Of a stretch of DNA of 64,000 nt, positions 11,713 to 25,096 are shown piece by piece. Where the stretch lies: contig NC_044600.1 of assembly GCF_901933205.1 (NCBI RefSeq), positions 9,214,501 to 9,278,500 on the forward strand, in the 5' to 3' direction. The position numbers were made by a program, and so were the translations under genes. Under the pieces are notes generated by a model. It worked only from the letters and a program-made list of their open reading frames with translations. It made no database searches and was not told the DNA's origin. Source of the DNA: Camarhynchus parvulus. Lineage: Eukaryota > Chordata > Aves > Passeriformes > Thraupidae. The number at the start of each line of letters is the position of its first letter. Positions within the stretch are counted from its first letter, which is position 1.

Positions 11713-14700
11713 TAAGGTGACAAGCTTATACATAGACAACAAATTGCCACATGCCTGTATTAGATTAGATGAATCCTAAAGAGAGAACCTAAAGAGACTG
11801 ACAGGCTGGATTGTACACTGAGGAAAGAGTTTCCACAAAATAATCCAATATTTGATCCCTTCACATGCAGAATTGAAAAAGAAATTAAGAACTTATGCCT
11901 GCTTAAAATATATTTTACTGAAAATGCTGTAGGTCTATTTCAGTGAGAAGAAATACATTTCTTTGCTTGTGGAGGTTCTGTTCACAGGCCATTCATGTCA
12001 TTCACCTTTAGGTGAATACACTTTTGGGCTCTTGGGTCTGCTCATTTGTTGTGCACCTTTGATGAGCCCTACAAAAAAGCTCTGTAATGACTACATGACC
12101 AATTTTTCTTTCTAAAACAAGAAAAGCTTTCTTAGCTGGTGTATTATTTTTTGTTTGCTTCAGGCATGCTGATCATTCTATAACTATAAACTCAAGAAAA
12201 ATTTGAGAACTATTTGTACACTTGTTCAGAAAATTTGCTGTGGAGTAGTGCTCTAGCAGGTAATTGATGAGTAATAGCTTTATAATAAACTGGTGAGGGT
12301 TTGTTGTTGTTGTGGTTTTGGTGCTTTAGTTTTTTTAAAAAACCCATAACACACTTGTCCAACATTAAAATGACCCTGTGAAATATATAGGCACAGATAA
12401 TATTGGATTTCTTGAGTTAACTTGAGTGCTAGAAATGCTTCCTTGTATTTAATGGAGCAGTGTAGTTTGGGGTAACATTCTCCTTTTCTGAGCCATTGGG
12501 AAAGACATGTGACAGAATTTTTGTAGATGGGAAGACACCTACAACTAACAGTGGAGGAACACAGACCATAATGCATTTCTACCAGTCAATATAAATTTAC
12601 CAGCATACTATAAGTACATTCAAAGCTAGAAGTTCTCTTTCTCCTTCCCCTGTGAGCCGAGGAAATAAATTCAGTTAAAACAAACATTTCCCTGCTGAGA
12701 AGTCTGCGCAATGGCTGTCAGAAAGGACGTTTTAATTTATTGGTTATCAAGAAGCTGGCTGGCCCTAGAACTCCAGCAAAGTGTTCTCTGCTGCAGTTGC
12801 TCCCTATACAAAGTAAACTCAAATCATCTTCAGTGCTGCTGGTAGCATTTTTATAGTTCTGCTTCTGAGAGCAGGCACTGCTGAGTAGTCTCTGTTTTGC
12901 CATTTTTTCTTTGAGGAAAATGGAAAACTTCCCAGGCTATACATCTGTCTCTCTGATTTATAATTCTGAAGATAAGATTGGACCAATGAAGCTACTGCAG
13001 AATGACATTCAGTTATGGAATGGGCATACTCTTTCTCATTATTTCTGTAAGATAGGCAATGCTGATTAGATCTAAAATTTTGCCTCTGGATAGCAGAAGA
13101 TCACAAGGCTGCGTGCTAGATGATGGACTCATGCTGTGACCTGTCTGCAGAGCACTCTCTGAACTGACAGAGGGATGCTGGGGGGACCATGATACCCTGC
13201 ATAGAGGAGGGTCAGCAGCACTCTAAAAATTTTCTCTACCATCCTCTTCCCTCTCATGCTTATTTGCTTTACTTTTGTTCTGTTTCTCGGTAATGCCTTT
13301 GATATTTGATAGTGATTTCTTTGTCAGGGACAAGCATACTGCAGTATTGGTAGTGCACTACAGTGCACTAGATGAAACTACTAATATCATGTGTATTTTA
13401 CTTTATCTCACTTTAGAGCTTAGGCTTGCTTTATGACATTAAAAGGTTAAGAGGAATACTAACACCATGTCAGTGTTGGAAAACCTCTGGAGGGACATCA
13501 TCCAATTAGTGCAGACTCTCTAGTAACTGCTGCTTTTTAGAATAGCACTGCTTTGAAAATCCTGTCCTTTGAAAATGAAGGAGACTAAAGGGCAACAGAG
13601 AAGGCCCATATAGATGCATCTCTCTTTCCCTCTGCTATCTGTGCCTCCATTTAGGATTATTTATTTGTTGCTACTTTTATTGCTGGATTTGGGCTGAAGA
13701 CCCTAGTGGCCTCTACTCAGCTTTCCAAGACGTACAAGGGTTGAGGGCTGGCTGCTTGCAGGCAAAAAGTGACTCCTTATCTTTCTCAGGAAAGTTTCCA
13801 GAATCTCTTGCTTTATCTCAAGTTCAGAACAAATGGTCTTGAGTTCTCTCAGTGGTTTTTTTTGATTTTATGTTGTGACTTAGTCTCACTTCACCTACTG
13901 GAGGAGCTTCCTGGCCTACTTTGGATGCTCAAACCCTGCTCTGTCTCTGTGAACCTTGCAAGTTTTAGCCATCATCTTGTGTTCTGTATTGCCATAGCAC
14001 TGGCATCTTCCGTGTTTAGAGCATGGACCTGTGGTGGGTCCCCAGGCTCAGGAGCAGGGGCAGCAGCAAGAGAGGAGGTCAGCAATGAAGGAGAAAACAG
14101 CTGGTATTTAGCTGGCTTTTGTAATTTAACCCTTTCACCTTGGTTGATTATTTACATCATTACCATAAACAGGCAGAATTTTAAGCATAGGCAGCTGTTT
14201 AACACAAAAGCTGAACTTGCTTTAGTTTGTGGGAGCAGGATTTCACCAGACAAGGTTTGTTTAAGGAACATGGTGAAATGGGCCCAGCCACAGGCCATGT
14301 AACCCTCTCTGATCTGCTGCATGGCCACATGGGTTGCAGCCAATATAGGGTGCCCACACAGGGCACAGCAGAGTCCCAGAGCAGCTGGAAACACCAGGTC
14401 CAGCTAACCTGAGGCTGTTTGCTCCCTCCTAGGGCTCCTGCAGGTCCTGCAGTGCTGCGGGGACATGGGACCTCAATGGCAGCTGGGGTCTCCTCTGCCT
14501 GGGAGGAGAAATGCCCAGAGTAAAGCTGTGCACAAATATCCTGGCTTTTGTAACGCAGTCTGGAGGGTCTCTTGTGTTGTCTTGTTTCTTGTGCTTTTTG
14601 TGGAGAAGGTGTTGGCTTAAAAGATATCCACCAGAAGAAGAGGAGAGGGTAATGGAGTGGGCTGTGAGGGCATCAGCTCTGATAGATGCTTCTGAAGTTG

Positions 14701-15065
14701 CATGTTTTCAGTGCTCTTCTATTTCTTTTCTTCCTACTTTATGCTGCGCCTTTCTGATAAAGTTCTTTCTAATAATGTATTTGCCTCAGCCTGTGTTTGA
14801 GTGTTGCCACTCCTAAGATCAGCAGTAGCAAGGGGTTGTAGTCTTGCTAGCTGGAAGGCTGTTTAGTGCTGTGGGTTTGGTTTTTGTTTTGTTGGTTGGG
14901 GTTTTTTACAGCTGCATGATTCTGTCCCCCTTTGTGCCAAGTAATTACTCCTGAGCTCTGCAAAGTTCTCTCTTTGCACCAATAACTCGGGGATATGCAG
15001 ATAGCTGCTGTTGTTCCTCCTACCCTTCTTTCTTGATACCAGGATATGATCACCAAGGGGAGTCA

Positions 15066-15113
15066 GCACACCCACCCACAAAAACACACACCCACACCCA
15101 CACAGCCACCTGC
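15066..15113. repeat. CA/CCA-rich low-complexity tract
   Basis: The tract is built from CACA, CCCACA and CCACCC units, almost free of G, over about 48 bp. It makes an apparent Pro/Thr/His-rich frame on the plus strand and a Gly/Cys/Val-rich one on the minus strand. Both are artefacts of the repeat. Confidence 0.75.
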
Positions 15114-15592
15114 CCCTGCAAGCAAACCAGAGCCCTCCCAACAGTGTTTTCAGCGACATGCAAACTGTCATGACTGTCCTGAAGGGAGAACATCTGCTGT
15201 CGTCCCTTCACCAGTTAACTCCTCCTTACAGCTTTGCTTTCCTCTTGGGCATGCAATCACCAAAGCTGCCTTGTTTCCTGATGTTCTGTGTGATACCTCC
15301 TCAGGGTTTTGCAAAGATCTGTAGCTTCACCAGTCTGTTTTTTCTTACAATGTTTCTCTATCCATTTACCATCTTTTCTCATGTTCTATTTTGCTCAATA
15401 GTCTTGCTTTTTGCTTTTTGCTGCATGACCACTCTATTTTGTGCTGTCTCATAGTTCAGACATGAGTTCTGGTGAGCATTTCCCATCTCCTTATCTCCCT
15501 GCCCCTTTTTGTTTTCCCTGCAGACTTTTGCAGACTCACTTTGGTTAATTGTGCTTGTGTTTGGCAAGAGTTGCTGGCACAGGCTCTAACCC

Positions 15593-15626
15593 AGCTTCTT
15601 GAAGATTCACAGCTTCTTGAAGAAGC
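15593..15626. repeat. 18-bp near-tandem repeat containing a hairpin
   Basis: AGCTTCTTGAAGATTCAC at 15593-15610 is followed directly by AGCTTCTTGAAGAAGCTT-like sequence at 15611-15626. The second unit is itself self-complementary (AGCTTCTT with AAGAAGCT). This is a small local rearrangement and no function is implied. Confidence 0.7.
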
Positions 15627-17289
15627 TTACATTCTCTGGCTGCTTTGTGCTTTTAACTAATTTATCATCTTCACCTCAGAAGAATAGAGCTTGTCAGGAA
15701 GAACAAAAATCCATGATTTCTTGAGGGATACATCACATTTCACATAACAGTATTATGAAAAGGTTTGCTTGGTCTTCACTGATGCTAACCTAGATTTTGA
15801 ATGGAGCCTGATGTTTATTGATGATTTAAATCCTAATGCTTCCCTGTTGTATGAACTTGCTCATCAGCATCCCTCTGTCTCAACATACATTTCTAAGTAA
15901 CTTTAGTAGTTATCTTTAGCAGAATTGGATAAAAATTGTGGAAACAATTGTATGAGCAGGTATTTTTCAGTGGTTTTCATCATGTTACATTTTGCCAGCA
16001 TTCTTGCTTTGGTTTCTGAGATTTTGGTTGTCTGTTAAAAAAAAAAGCAAAGAGTCATTTTCCAAGGTGAAAACCTGAAGGGTGAGGTCAGACCTTCCAG
16101 GATTAAGTTCTTATATGCAGACTCAGTTATGGAAGGAGAAGTATTGCCATCCATTCTTGCAAGGAGCAATGTAAGATGTAGAGGATTTACTTTTGCCTGG
16201 AAGCACATATTTTAAAACAAACAAAATCTGCAGTTGATAATTTACTTCCAACATAAGCAGTGCCATTTTTGGTACTACACCTGCTCTCAGTGCTGTCAAA
16301 AATGCTGTAAATTAAACATAGAAAACAACCTGCTATAATGAAAAAATAATTAATGTTAACTAATATATGCTGTTTATAACTTTGATCAAATTCCCAATTA
16401 AAAATATGTTAGTAAATACTTTCCCACTTTTTTCTTGAAGAATACCATCAGATTTTAACTTTTTGTGAAATACTTTATTACCACTAGAATGATTCTACTT
16501 TCCTCTCCAATGTCACTGAGAGGCTCAGAAGTTTTCTCTTTAGCAATAGCAAAAATGAAATTTCTTTTAGGTCCTCTGAATTACATCTATATGGACAACT
16601 TCAACAGTTGGCTTGAATTTAAAAAATAAATTGTGAGACTGTTCAGACGCAGAGCCATTTGTGGAGTAATTTAATGTGCTTTGTTATGCATTTTATGAGC
16701 TTTGTGTGTGTGCTATAGGACATCCAGCATTAACAGCACTGAGTTCCTGGGGGCAGTAGTAACATACAAATAATTTTGTACCAGTATCCTTTGTGTTCAT
16801 CTGTGTTTGTGGTGAATGGGAGATTGATTATTCTAAACCTTTCTACTGAGTTTTTGTGTTTTGCAATAGATTTAAATGCAGGTAGGTTTGGGCCCTATCA
16901 CAAGTTGTCTCCGTCCCATATTCCTGGCAAGATAATATGTGCTTACTCTTCTGTAAGCCATTGGCCACATGCATAGGAAGAAAGTATTCAGAATAAAAAA
17001 CTATTTAGAAAAACTTATTTAATCAACCATGCTCAGCAAAAGTTTTCCGTGCCTCACAGGAAAAAGAATTGAATCACATCTAGTTCCAATTTGCAAAAAG
17101 GGCTGTTAAATAAAACGTAGCCTTTACCTGGAAAATATCCAAGCTGAGATCAATCTGAGTCACTGTCTAGCAAATCTTAGTGTCTAAAAGTTTGTCAGAC
17201 ATTAAGGAATATTTTAGAAATTAATCTCTCATGCTTGTCACTTAATACTGCTATCTTCCTAGACCTTCCTTTGCAAACAAGAGGTTTAT

Positions 17290-17560
17290 CTCAGTAATAA
17301 TAATATAGTGTAATTAGCTGGATGAGTTTATTAATTAGCATTATAAAGCTTTTAAATTAAATGTAACGGTGAAAGGCCTCCCAAGGTCTAGCCTTGCTGG
17401 AGATTGTTGTGTTTTCATACATCAATCTAAACAGATTAGAGGCTGCAAAAAGATTAGAGCAACTGGTGCCTCTATTTCATCACTTTACAATCCTCTGATT
17501 TGACTCATCAGCTTTATCTGCATTAACAGGTGGATTTAATTCTGAATTTTACCTTTTAGC
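17290..17560. promoter_or_regulatory. Candidate conserved non-coding element (enhancer-like), tentative
   Basis: The block holds a dense set of developmental transcription-factor cores. There are two TAATTAG homeodomain sites (17311-17317, 17332-17338), two AGATTAG-type sites (near 17433 and 17451), an AP-1/Maf-like TGACTCA (17501-17507), a GATA core in TTATCTG (17514-17520) and an E-box-like CAGGTG (17527-17532). There is no repeat signature and no ORF. The call rests on motif density and on general resemblance to deeply conserved vertebrate non-coding DNA. Conservation itself was not measured. Confidence 0.3.
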
Positions 17561-18076
17561 CCTCACTCAGTTTTTGTAGGTTTGGGAAAGCAGTCCTATA
17601 TGGCTCAAATCCTGAGTCTTCATCAGACTGACCCATCAGTGCAATAGCGATATGGAAAAAGGTTTAAAGTTCTAATAATATTGGAAATCTAGCCATGAAC
17701 TCAGTTCTGCAGAAAAGTGCAGACAATTATTCATGGAGGGTGATCTAAACTTGACCACTATTAGTATTTTAAACTGATGTTTCAGGAATAAAGCAGTTAG
17801 TGAAATTCACATGCCCTGTGTCTTCAGGCGTCTTGATTCAAGCAACCCCCGTGAACAGTCCTTTTTCTGTGGCTATCTCTGTTCGAGGTTTGCATTCCCA
17901 CGGGGGATGGATCTACGCAGCACACCATAAGAAATAATTTCATGCACCACTGCAGTCTCTTGAAACTAATTTAACGTCCTATTTTGTTGCAGCCCTTCTT
18001 TGTGGAAACAGGCACAGCTTACAGTACCTCTCACATGCTGGCCACCTTCTTCCTTTTTTCTTTGCCTTTTTGTTTT

Positions 18077-18096
18077 GGTTTGGTTTGGTTTGGTTT
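18077..18096. repeat. GGTTT short tandem repeat
   Basis: Four perfect GGTTT units follow a T-rich run. Similar G/T-rich low-complexity strings recur in this window (for example around 14875, 12297 and 52735). Confidence 0.8.
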
Positions 18097-20202
18097 TAGT
18101 GCTTAGCATTTAACTGTTTATGTTAGCAGTACTGCTAATTAATGAGGTCTAGTCTAAATAGGTAATCATTATCTTTTTCCAGGTGGTTAATGGGGACTCC
18201 TATTAGAATCAGCAAGGACTATCCAAAAGTGTTTGTTTACACACATGAAGTTGTCCTCTGGGGTGCTCTAAAAAGAATTCAAAATGACATTTTTGAGTGT
18301 CTAACCAAAGCCTGTTTTACATAGGTTAGACTTCAAATAATGCAAAGTAATTCCAAGGGCCAGTATTTCTGGGGCACACCTAGTTTATTTGTATTCTGTG
18401 AATTAACTAAGAATATCACCACAAGCCCTACATCAGTATCTAAATTTAATCTTAATTGTTACTCCTGTATTAATTAAGTTGTTACTAGCAATATTTGTTC
18501 ATCCAAAATTTTTCCCCCTTATCTCGTATATTTTTATCTTGTCTCTTTTTGGGGTCTCACACAGAGATTTTCAGAATTCTCTGCAGTGGGAGTCTGCTGA
18601 CCTCTCTTCAAATGTGTGCTGCTAATCACTTTGGGATGGATTAAAAGGAATGCTTAAGTGAGGTTTCAGCAGTAGGTACTTGACTCCAAAACTGAGTTGC
18701 TAAAAATCCTTCAGCTTACACTAATCTTGGAGGCACATAGTGGGGCCTGGGTGTGAGACAAAGCACCCTTTTCCCAGGCTTGGAGCAGGGTTTTTTACCA
18801 AGGAGCTGTACCTGAAAGCTTGTTTTCAAGAAGCAGGTTTGCTAAAGGGAGTATTCATGACCTGGCTTCTCTAGAGTAAAAGATGGATTCTCCTACTTTT
18901 GGAAAAGTCATGGCCTCAAGTTGTACATCAAAGTTAAAATATGGTTCTCAGAAGCCTGGTGGGGTGGTTGCCATGAGAAATGACACCACTTAACAAGCAT
19001 TAGAACATCTTGGGGAATCCTTCCACAGACTTGCAAATGTAACTGGGAGTGGGATGCTGCAGGGGTGTCTCCATGGCAGGCACAGCTCAGTGGTGGCCAG
19101 GCTGGGTGTCCAGATGTGCCCCTCTGGGTTGCTGGGCTCACAAGGTTGATTTGGGCCCATGGATGCTGACTTGGCCACAGTAAACCAACAATTATTCCTG
19201 CAGAGCAGAATTTACCATATGTTTTTATCTGATGGGATGTATAATGCTGAAGATCGATGGAAGCTTGTGGATGGAGGGTTGTTTGGTCAAAAAATTCAAA
19301 AGGCAACCAAGTCTGCTTCATTTTGGCTGAGATCAATACTGGGAGTGTAAGATCAGTTATATGAGCTTGAAAATGGGGTGAGAAGAAAATATCTGGTTGT
19401 TAATCTATGTGTTAACAGTGCTTCTAAGTCTTCGTGGTCAGCTCTCATCTTCAGTTAGTTGATTCCTTTTATAAAACTTTAGTTCAGTAGTGGGAGATGA
19501 CATAGAATATAATTGGAAAAGAGCTAACAATTCATAATCTATTAGTGGATTTCATAGTTAGTGTAGTATTAGGGTCATAGCACTTCCCATAAAGGAAAAA
19601 AATGTCCAAGATCAAAATAAAATGGGTGAAGGGTACTTAATAAATTCTGCAGTATTCATGTATAGCTCAACTGTATCGTTACCTTATGTTTCAGTATAAG
19701 GAAAATGCCAGGATGTAACTGGTGTAAGGAGTTGGAGAAGTGTTACCATTGCTTCATCTTTAAGTCTAATGAGAAACTTTTTCTTACTTGAAGGAGTGGC
19801 CAGTTCACTATTTTTCTCCATCACTAGAGGGCTCAGATCACTTTCAGAATGTGGTACATCTGAGCCACCTTTGGTGTTTAAACAGCCCTTCCTGCTAGTG
19901 TAACCCGGGTACAGAGGGAGAGGCATCTCAATTCCTCATGTGCTGAAGCATTGCTACACTTCTGAATTGCCTTTCTCCTGCTGTTAGGAAGTCCTAGGCA
20001 AGCAGCTGAGAACATGGCTGTGTTCTGTCCTGTGGCATTTCTGTGTTAATATATTTTGGAATTTGCTATGATCTCTTTAAATCTCTTGCATTTTGAAGGG
20101 ATATTCTGTGGTGTCTTCAAAAATGTATTTTAGAGCTAGCAGATGTGTAAGCATATCAGAACATTTAAATCTCTAAACAGCACTAAATTTATACAGTTCA
20201 GT

Positions 20203-20399
20203 CAAGATAAGGAAGCATTTCTTTACTGAGAGAGTAATCAAGAATTGAAACAGGTTTCCTAGAGAGGTGGTTGACTCTCCAAGCCTGTCAGTGTTTAAGA
20301 GGCATTTGGACATGCTTTAACTTTTGGTCAGCCCTAAATTGGTCAGACTGGATGATCACCAGAGGTCTCTTCCATCTGCAACAGTCTGTTCTATTCTGA
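20203..20399 (+). mobile_element. CR1 LINE 3' end, old copy
   Basis: The sequence follows the CR1 3' untranslated region in order. It has a TTTCTTTACTGAGAGAGT segment, then CAGGTTTCCTAGAGAGGTGG and a GAGTCTCC-like stretch. It ends with CTGGATGATCACCAGAGGTC, CTTCCATCTGCAAC and a degenerate ATTCTG terminus near 20399. It is strongly diverged and 5'-truncated, as most CR1 copies are. There is no coding content. Confidence 0.85.
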
Positions 20400-21681
20400 A
20401 ATGTGAGATGCCACCCTGGCACATGACAGAAGGAGCCATTAGTGATGAGACAGGTTTTCACAGGTCCACCAGAGCGTTGTGTTGAGAGACTTTACTCAGA
20501 AAGGCAACATTGCCCCTTTACCTGCAGCATGTGCTGGGGGCTTCTGAGAGGTTAAATGAGCTGCCAAATGACCAAGGGGGAGAGGAAAATAAAAGTGGAC
20601 TGAATCTAGCTCAGCTTCCATGAAGACAACTAAAAATACCTCACTCTTGAAATGGGAACAGGAATGAGCTCTCAGGAAATGTATCACAGATATGGTGCAG
20701 GCCCTTTCTCCTGGAGTCCTAGTGCTGGGAAAAGAAAGGAAGGGATAATTGACACAAATTCCTTTGACAGCTTCTTTATATGAATTATTAGACTGTGGCT
20801 ATGATACTAATGAAGTAATGAATGGAGCATGGGAGGTTGCGTGACTGCTCCAGAGTTTACTCAGGCTCTCTTAAACCATGACTTTTGGAGTCTGCAGGCA
20901 AGCCTGACGTGTGGGAGTTTCTATTGAATGTGTAGGCTTACATAGCCTACTCTCTAGCAAAATAAATTCCTAAAGAAGCCTAAACTCTTGATGGTTGCAT
21001 CACTTTCAAACCTCTCGTGTTCTTAGTCATTGAATCTAAAAGGACTGGAATGAATCTGTGACTGTTATAAATATCTTTAGTGCTTCATATAATGTGAGTA
21101 ACAATTAAATGTGTCATAAATGATACCTAGGTATTCTGTTGTGTGGCTGAATTAAATTGATCACTTTGTATTTGTCTCATGTAAGTTCCTGGCTTATTTT
21201 GCATCTGGAGTATTGTTGAACCCAAGTCAAAATTATTGTTATTTTCATTGACAAGAAAGCATGAAGTATTTTGGGGATATCTTGGAGGAAAAGGAAGATG
21301 TGCTGTTAACCAAAATGCAAGCAGTGCTCTGTTATGTCAGTAGTGAAGCTGGTCTAAAATTGCACATGAGGAATATTTCCAAGCTTGGAGTGATTGCCAG
21401 TTGTAGCACTAACAAGTGAAAAGAAAATTCAACAAATAATTTATTTTTCATTGCCATTGCTTTGTTGTGAGCTTTCAAGTAGCTAAAGTGCAGCCTCTCT
21501 GAGCTCATATTTAGCTACAGGAGGTGTGCTAGTGTAGCAAAGGCTGGTTCTGACAGGCCGTCATCCCCAAAGTACACAGTACATTTCCAGGTAAGATTGC
21601 AAAAAACTATCTGCCCATGGATCAGAGTCTGAAGGTGCTTATTTTGCAGTCCTGTACAACTGTCACATTCTGTCTCTTGGT

Positions 21682-21707
21682 GCTTAAACCACAGGCTGAA
21701 GGGCACT
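21682..21707 (+). repeat. 26-bp direct repeat, copy 1
   Basis: The 26 bases starting GCTTAAACCACAGG are identical to 24405-24430. The sequence on both sides of the two copies is unrelated. Confidence 0.9.
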
Positions 21708-24404
21708 TCTTGGAGAAATTGTGATGGCCATTTCATTTTGATGTACAAAAGATGCAGATGAGTGTTATTTTTTTTTCCTATACACTGGATTCTGGAAGGC
21801 CCTTTGAAGAACAATTTCCCAGTAATAGCTGGCCAGTACCTTGCCATGAATTAATTTGGAGTTACAACCTGATTTTTTGAGAATATTACTCTACAGTTCC
21901 AGACTTTTTAGTTGTACTTGGTGTTTTCTAGACCATCTAAAGATGCAGTTTCAGTTATCCATTTTCTCTGATAATATCAGTAAATGGATTACAAGGGTTT
22001 TCCATCACTGTAAATCTTCACAAAACATATTTCTTCTTGGTTTTTATATAGGAGTGCTTAACAAAGCATCTGCATTTTCCTCTAAGTCTAATGAAGAGAA
22101 CTCCCTTTACTTTGCAGAGTCAAAGAAGCTGTGTCTTAAATTATTTTTCTGTCATTCCATGGTTAGCGATGTGCTGTCCATGATTTTGTGGCTCATTCCC
22201 CAGAATGGACAACTTCTGCTCCAGATGAGGGTGAGACACTCATTGTAGGAGGCTTCACAGCCTGAGCAGTTTTTAACTCTGTCATGATGCTTTTTTTTTG
22301 CTTTTGATCTTTCAGTTAAAGCCACTGAAACACGTCTTAAGACTTGTCTTGTCTTCCGGACAAATGAAGATGATGGGTTTTTCTGAAGTTGTACTTTTTA
22401 TTAAAGTGACAGTCAAGAAGGGAAGATTTTGTTCAATGATTTTATATGATGATGCACAGGAAATTGTACATTGAGACACTGGATAATTTTGTCTGCTGCT
22501 AAGGCTGGAATTGAGATGTTGAGAATAGTCCTTCCTTGCACCCTCCTACTAGCTGTTATTCATAGCAGGAAGCAGCACTGAAGATTTTTTGAAAATTTGC
22601 TGTCACTCAGGTGCTGATTCACACTACTGCTTATTCCATCAACAAATTTTTATTGATATTTTTGTAATTCTTGTGAAGTTACTATCATACCATTTATCTA
22701 TAGTTAAGAGCCTTGTTTTGTATTTCTGAAGATAATCACCCTGTGCTGATTTGAATAAATTATGCCAGAGTGTTCAGACAAGAGCCAAAGTTGGCCAAAG
22801 ACTTCTGAATGCAGATAAATTTATTTTGTTGAACCAAAGAGTGGAGGGATGGATCTCTGACTCAGATCCCCTCTCTGCTGACAAACTGTGAGCTTGCAGC
22901 TGGGAAAGTGCTATGAGAGGGAAAAACAAAGGCCAAAGTCATTATGTCCATGGACCCTTGCCAGAATTTGTGAGGATAACCTACCTGAGATAATGTCAAA
23001 GCTTTACCTCAAAAAGTGAGAGGAGAAGAAGGATTGCTAAAAGATGAAACTTCAAGAGTATCAGCATGGTCATGTATGATGCAAATATTGGACAGAGCAG
23101 GGGGAGAAGAGTCGTGTTTCTGTGACCTCAATAAGACTGTCATTCATCTTGATTAGAACAAAGTCAGAAAAATGCCAATGAGGGACAGAAATAGGCAAGA
23201 AGTGTATTAGGGAATGAAGTGGGAGACCCAATTATAGTTGAAGATTAGGTGCTTTAAAATGGGAATGACTGAATCATGCTAGTGTTCTAGGAAGAGAGAC
23301 TAGAAACTGCCAAAAACAGCTGAAGGGAACTGCAAGGAAAGAGCAAACAAGGGGTAGAAAATAGAAGTTGTGATGAGCTTAGTAAGCACTCTGAGCACCT
23401 CTCTGGAGAGGGCTGGGAGGACTGACTGAGGGGAAGAGAAGGGGCAAGCTCAGAGGTGAGATGGCATGTGTATAGTTTGACATGGAGGGAAAGATAGGAG
23501 ATTCTGTGTGAAGAAATGGCACCACAGATAACTCACCTGAATGGCTGAATGTATACATGTCTTGTACTCCTCCACACACTCCTCAGTCTTTCCCAAAACC
23601 TGTACTCTTTTATAACACTTCCTGTATTATATTATGTTCCTGTAAAATGACTTTTAATGATTTAATGGATGGTCCCTATAGTTTTCCTTCTCTTGGCCCA
23701 GTTTGATGAAAAAAAAGACCCAGTTTTGCTGTCATTTGATCAAGAAGAGAGAGGAGAGGACATGTCTTGTGCTGGTGACATTTTTGTACTCAGGAGACTT
23801 TGTCCTTTCTAATGATGCATCAGAGTGTCATGCCCTAGTCTGCTCTGATGAGACATATGCAAACAAGTGCCAGGAACAGGGCAGGGTGTCATAGAACATC
23901 AGAAGAATGACAATTATACATTTTTTAAATTTATATTTAATGGTGTTCTTACATGAAAACTAAGGGAATTATTTTTGGTTTGATTAAGACAGCATTTCTC
24001 ATACCTGTGTCTGCTACTGATGGTTCTGCCGCCTTTTCCCTGCTGCCATTTCTCCTGCCTGGAGCATTCCTTGCCAAGCTCCTGCTCCAGCCTCTTCCTG
24101 CTGCTGACAGCAGGTAGTGGCAGTAGGTTCCTGCTTCTGTTTCTACCTTCAACCACTAAATATATTTTCTGTTTTCTACTAGAATGAATGAGCAGGGGGG
24201 TTGATCATTTTTGGGTGTGAGTTGCTTACTCTGTTGTACCATAAACCATCTGTAGGTTCTCAGTGTTTGCTCACAAAATGCAGTCTGTCATTCTGGGGGC
24301 ATTTGGATGTTACTTTCCCTCAGATGAAAAGTACTTAGTAGTTATGTGGACTCTCCTGCTTAGCTGCAGTACAGACTAATTATAGCCTTGCCTCAGCTGA
24401 GAGG

Positions 24405-24430
24405 GCTTAAACCACAGGCTGAAGGGCACT
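24405..24430 (+). repeat. 26-bp direct repeat, copy 2
   Basis: This is an exact second copy of 21682-21707 in the same orientation, about 2.7 kb downstream. The match stops abruptly at both ends. Confidence 0.9.
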
Positions 24431-25076
24431 AAACTGAAAATCATGATGTGAATAGGCTCTTACTATCTTCTCCCACCCTGGAAAATGACTGAAAAATTTT
24501 TATAAAAGTAACATTTTGATAAAAAGCTTTTAGGTTAATAATTTTTTTCCATAAAAGAATAGTTTATTAAGAAAAAAATCAATTCTGGGTTCAGAAACTC
24601 TGCTCAGAAGAGCTGTAGTTTGTACCTGTCTGATGCCCTCATTCTCCCCCTGGGTTCTCTGTGGTGTTTGGTTCTTTGTTGTGCACCACAAGGTACCCAG
24701 TGAACTGGAGCTGCATCAAGCAACATCTGTCAGTAGGGAGTGAGAGGCACTGAGAGGCTTTTTTGAGATTTCCAGTTTTATCTCTCATGCTGTTGTATTT
24801 CAGGTCTCATCCCAAGTATGGGCCAATGCCTCTAGTTCCTGCTCTAAGCAGGATGTACTAATTCCATGTTCAATACAGTCTCCTGTCCAGGTAGAATTGG
24901 AGTATTTCTGGTGTTCAGTGACAAACAGTCTTGGCAGGTAGTTTAACCTCCTCCCAAACACAAATGAAAAGATGCCTCCCATCCTTTTCTGGCACAAGAG
25001 GAGTGAGTTTGTCTAATGAACCACTTATAACACTTTCTGTAGCACTTTTATTTTCCTTAAACATGTAATATCCAAA

Positions 25077-25096
25077 TTTATTTATTTATTTATTTA
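25077..25096. repeat. TTTA short tandem repeat
   Basis: Five perfect TTTA units. An ordinary tetranucleotide microsatellite. Confidence 0.85.

Larger units (their letters stand above)
5756..20202. other. Non-coding stretch with no gene seen
   Basis: About 14.4 kb without a supportable gene. It contains a short ATTTA repeat (6401-6425), a 21-bp tandem duplication (11671-11712), an 18-bp near-duplication with a hairpin (15593-15626), a CA-rich tract (15066-15113), a TTTGG repeat (18077-18096) and a block that resembles conserved regulatory DNA (17290-17560). The longest frame (13769-14302 plus, 177 codons) has no recognisable domain and is hydrophobic T-rich translation. No CR1 end that I can defend occurs in this stretch. 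Confidence 0.65.

Noticed and set aside
13469..13515. Possible CR1 terminus on the minus strand (GTTGGAAAACCTCTGGAGG)
   Set aside because: About 30 bases resemble a CR1 3' end, but the following sequence does not continue the family. A repeat-library search is needed before calling it.
13769..14302. 177-codon plus-strand frame
   Set aside because: Hydrophobic stretches come from T-rich DNA. No family motif, no splice context and no repeat protein could be recognised.
15046..15324. Plus-strand frame rich in Thr, Pro and His
   Set aside because: The composition is produced by the CA/CCA low-complexity tract.
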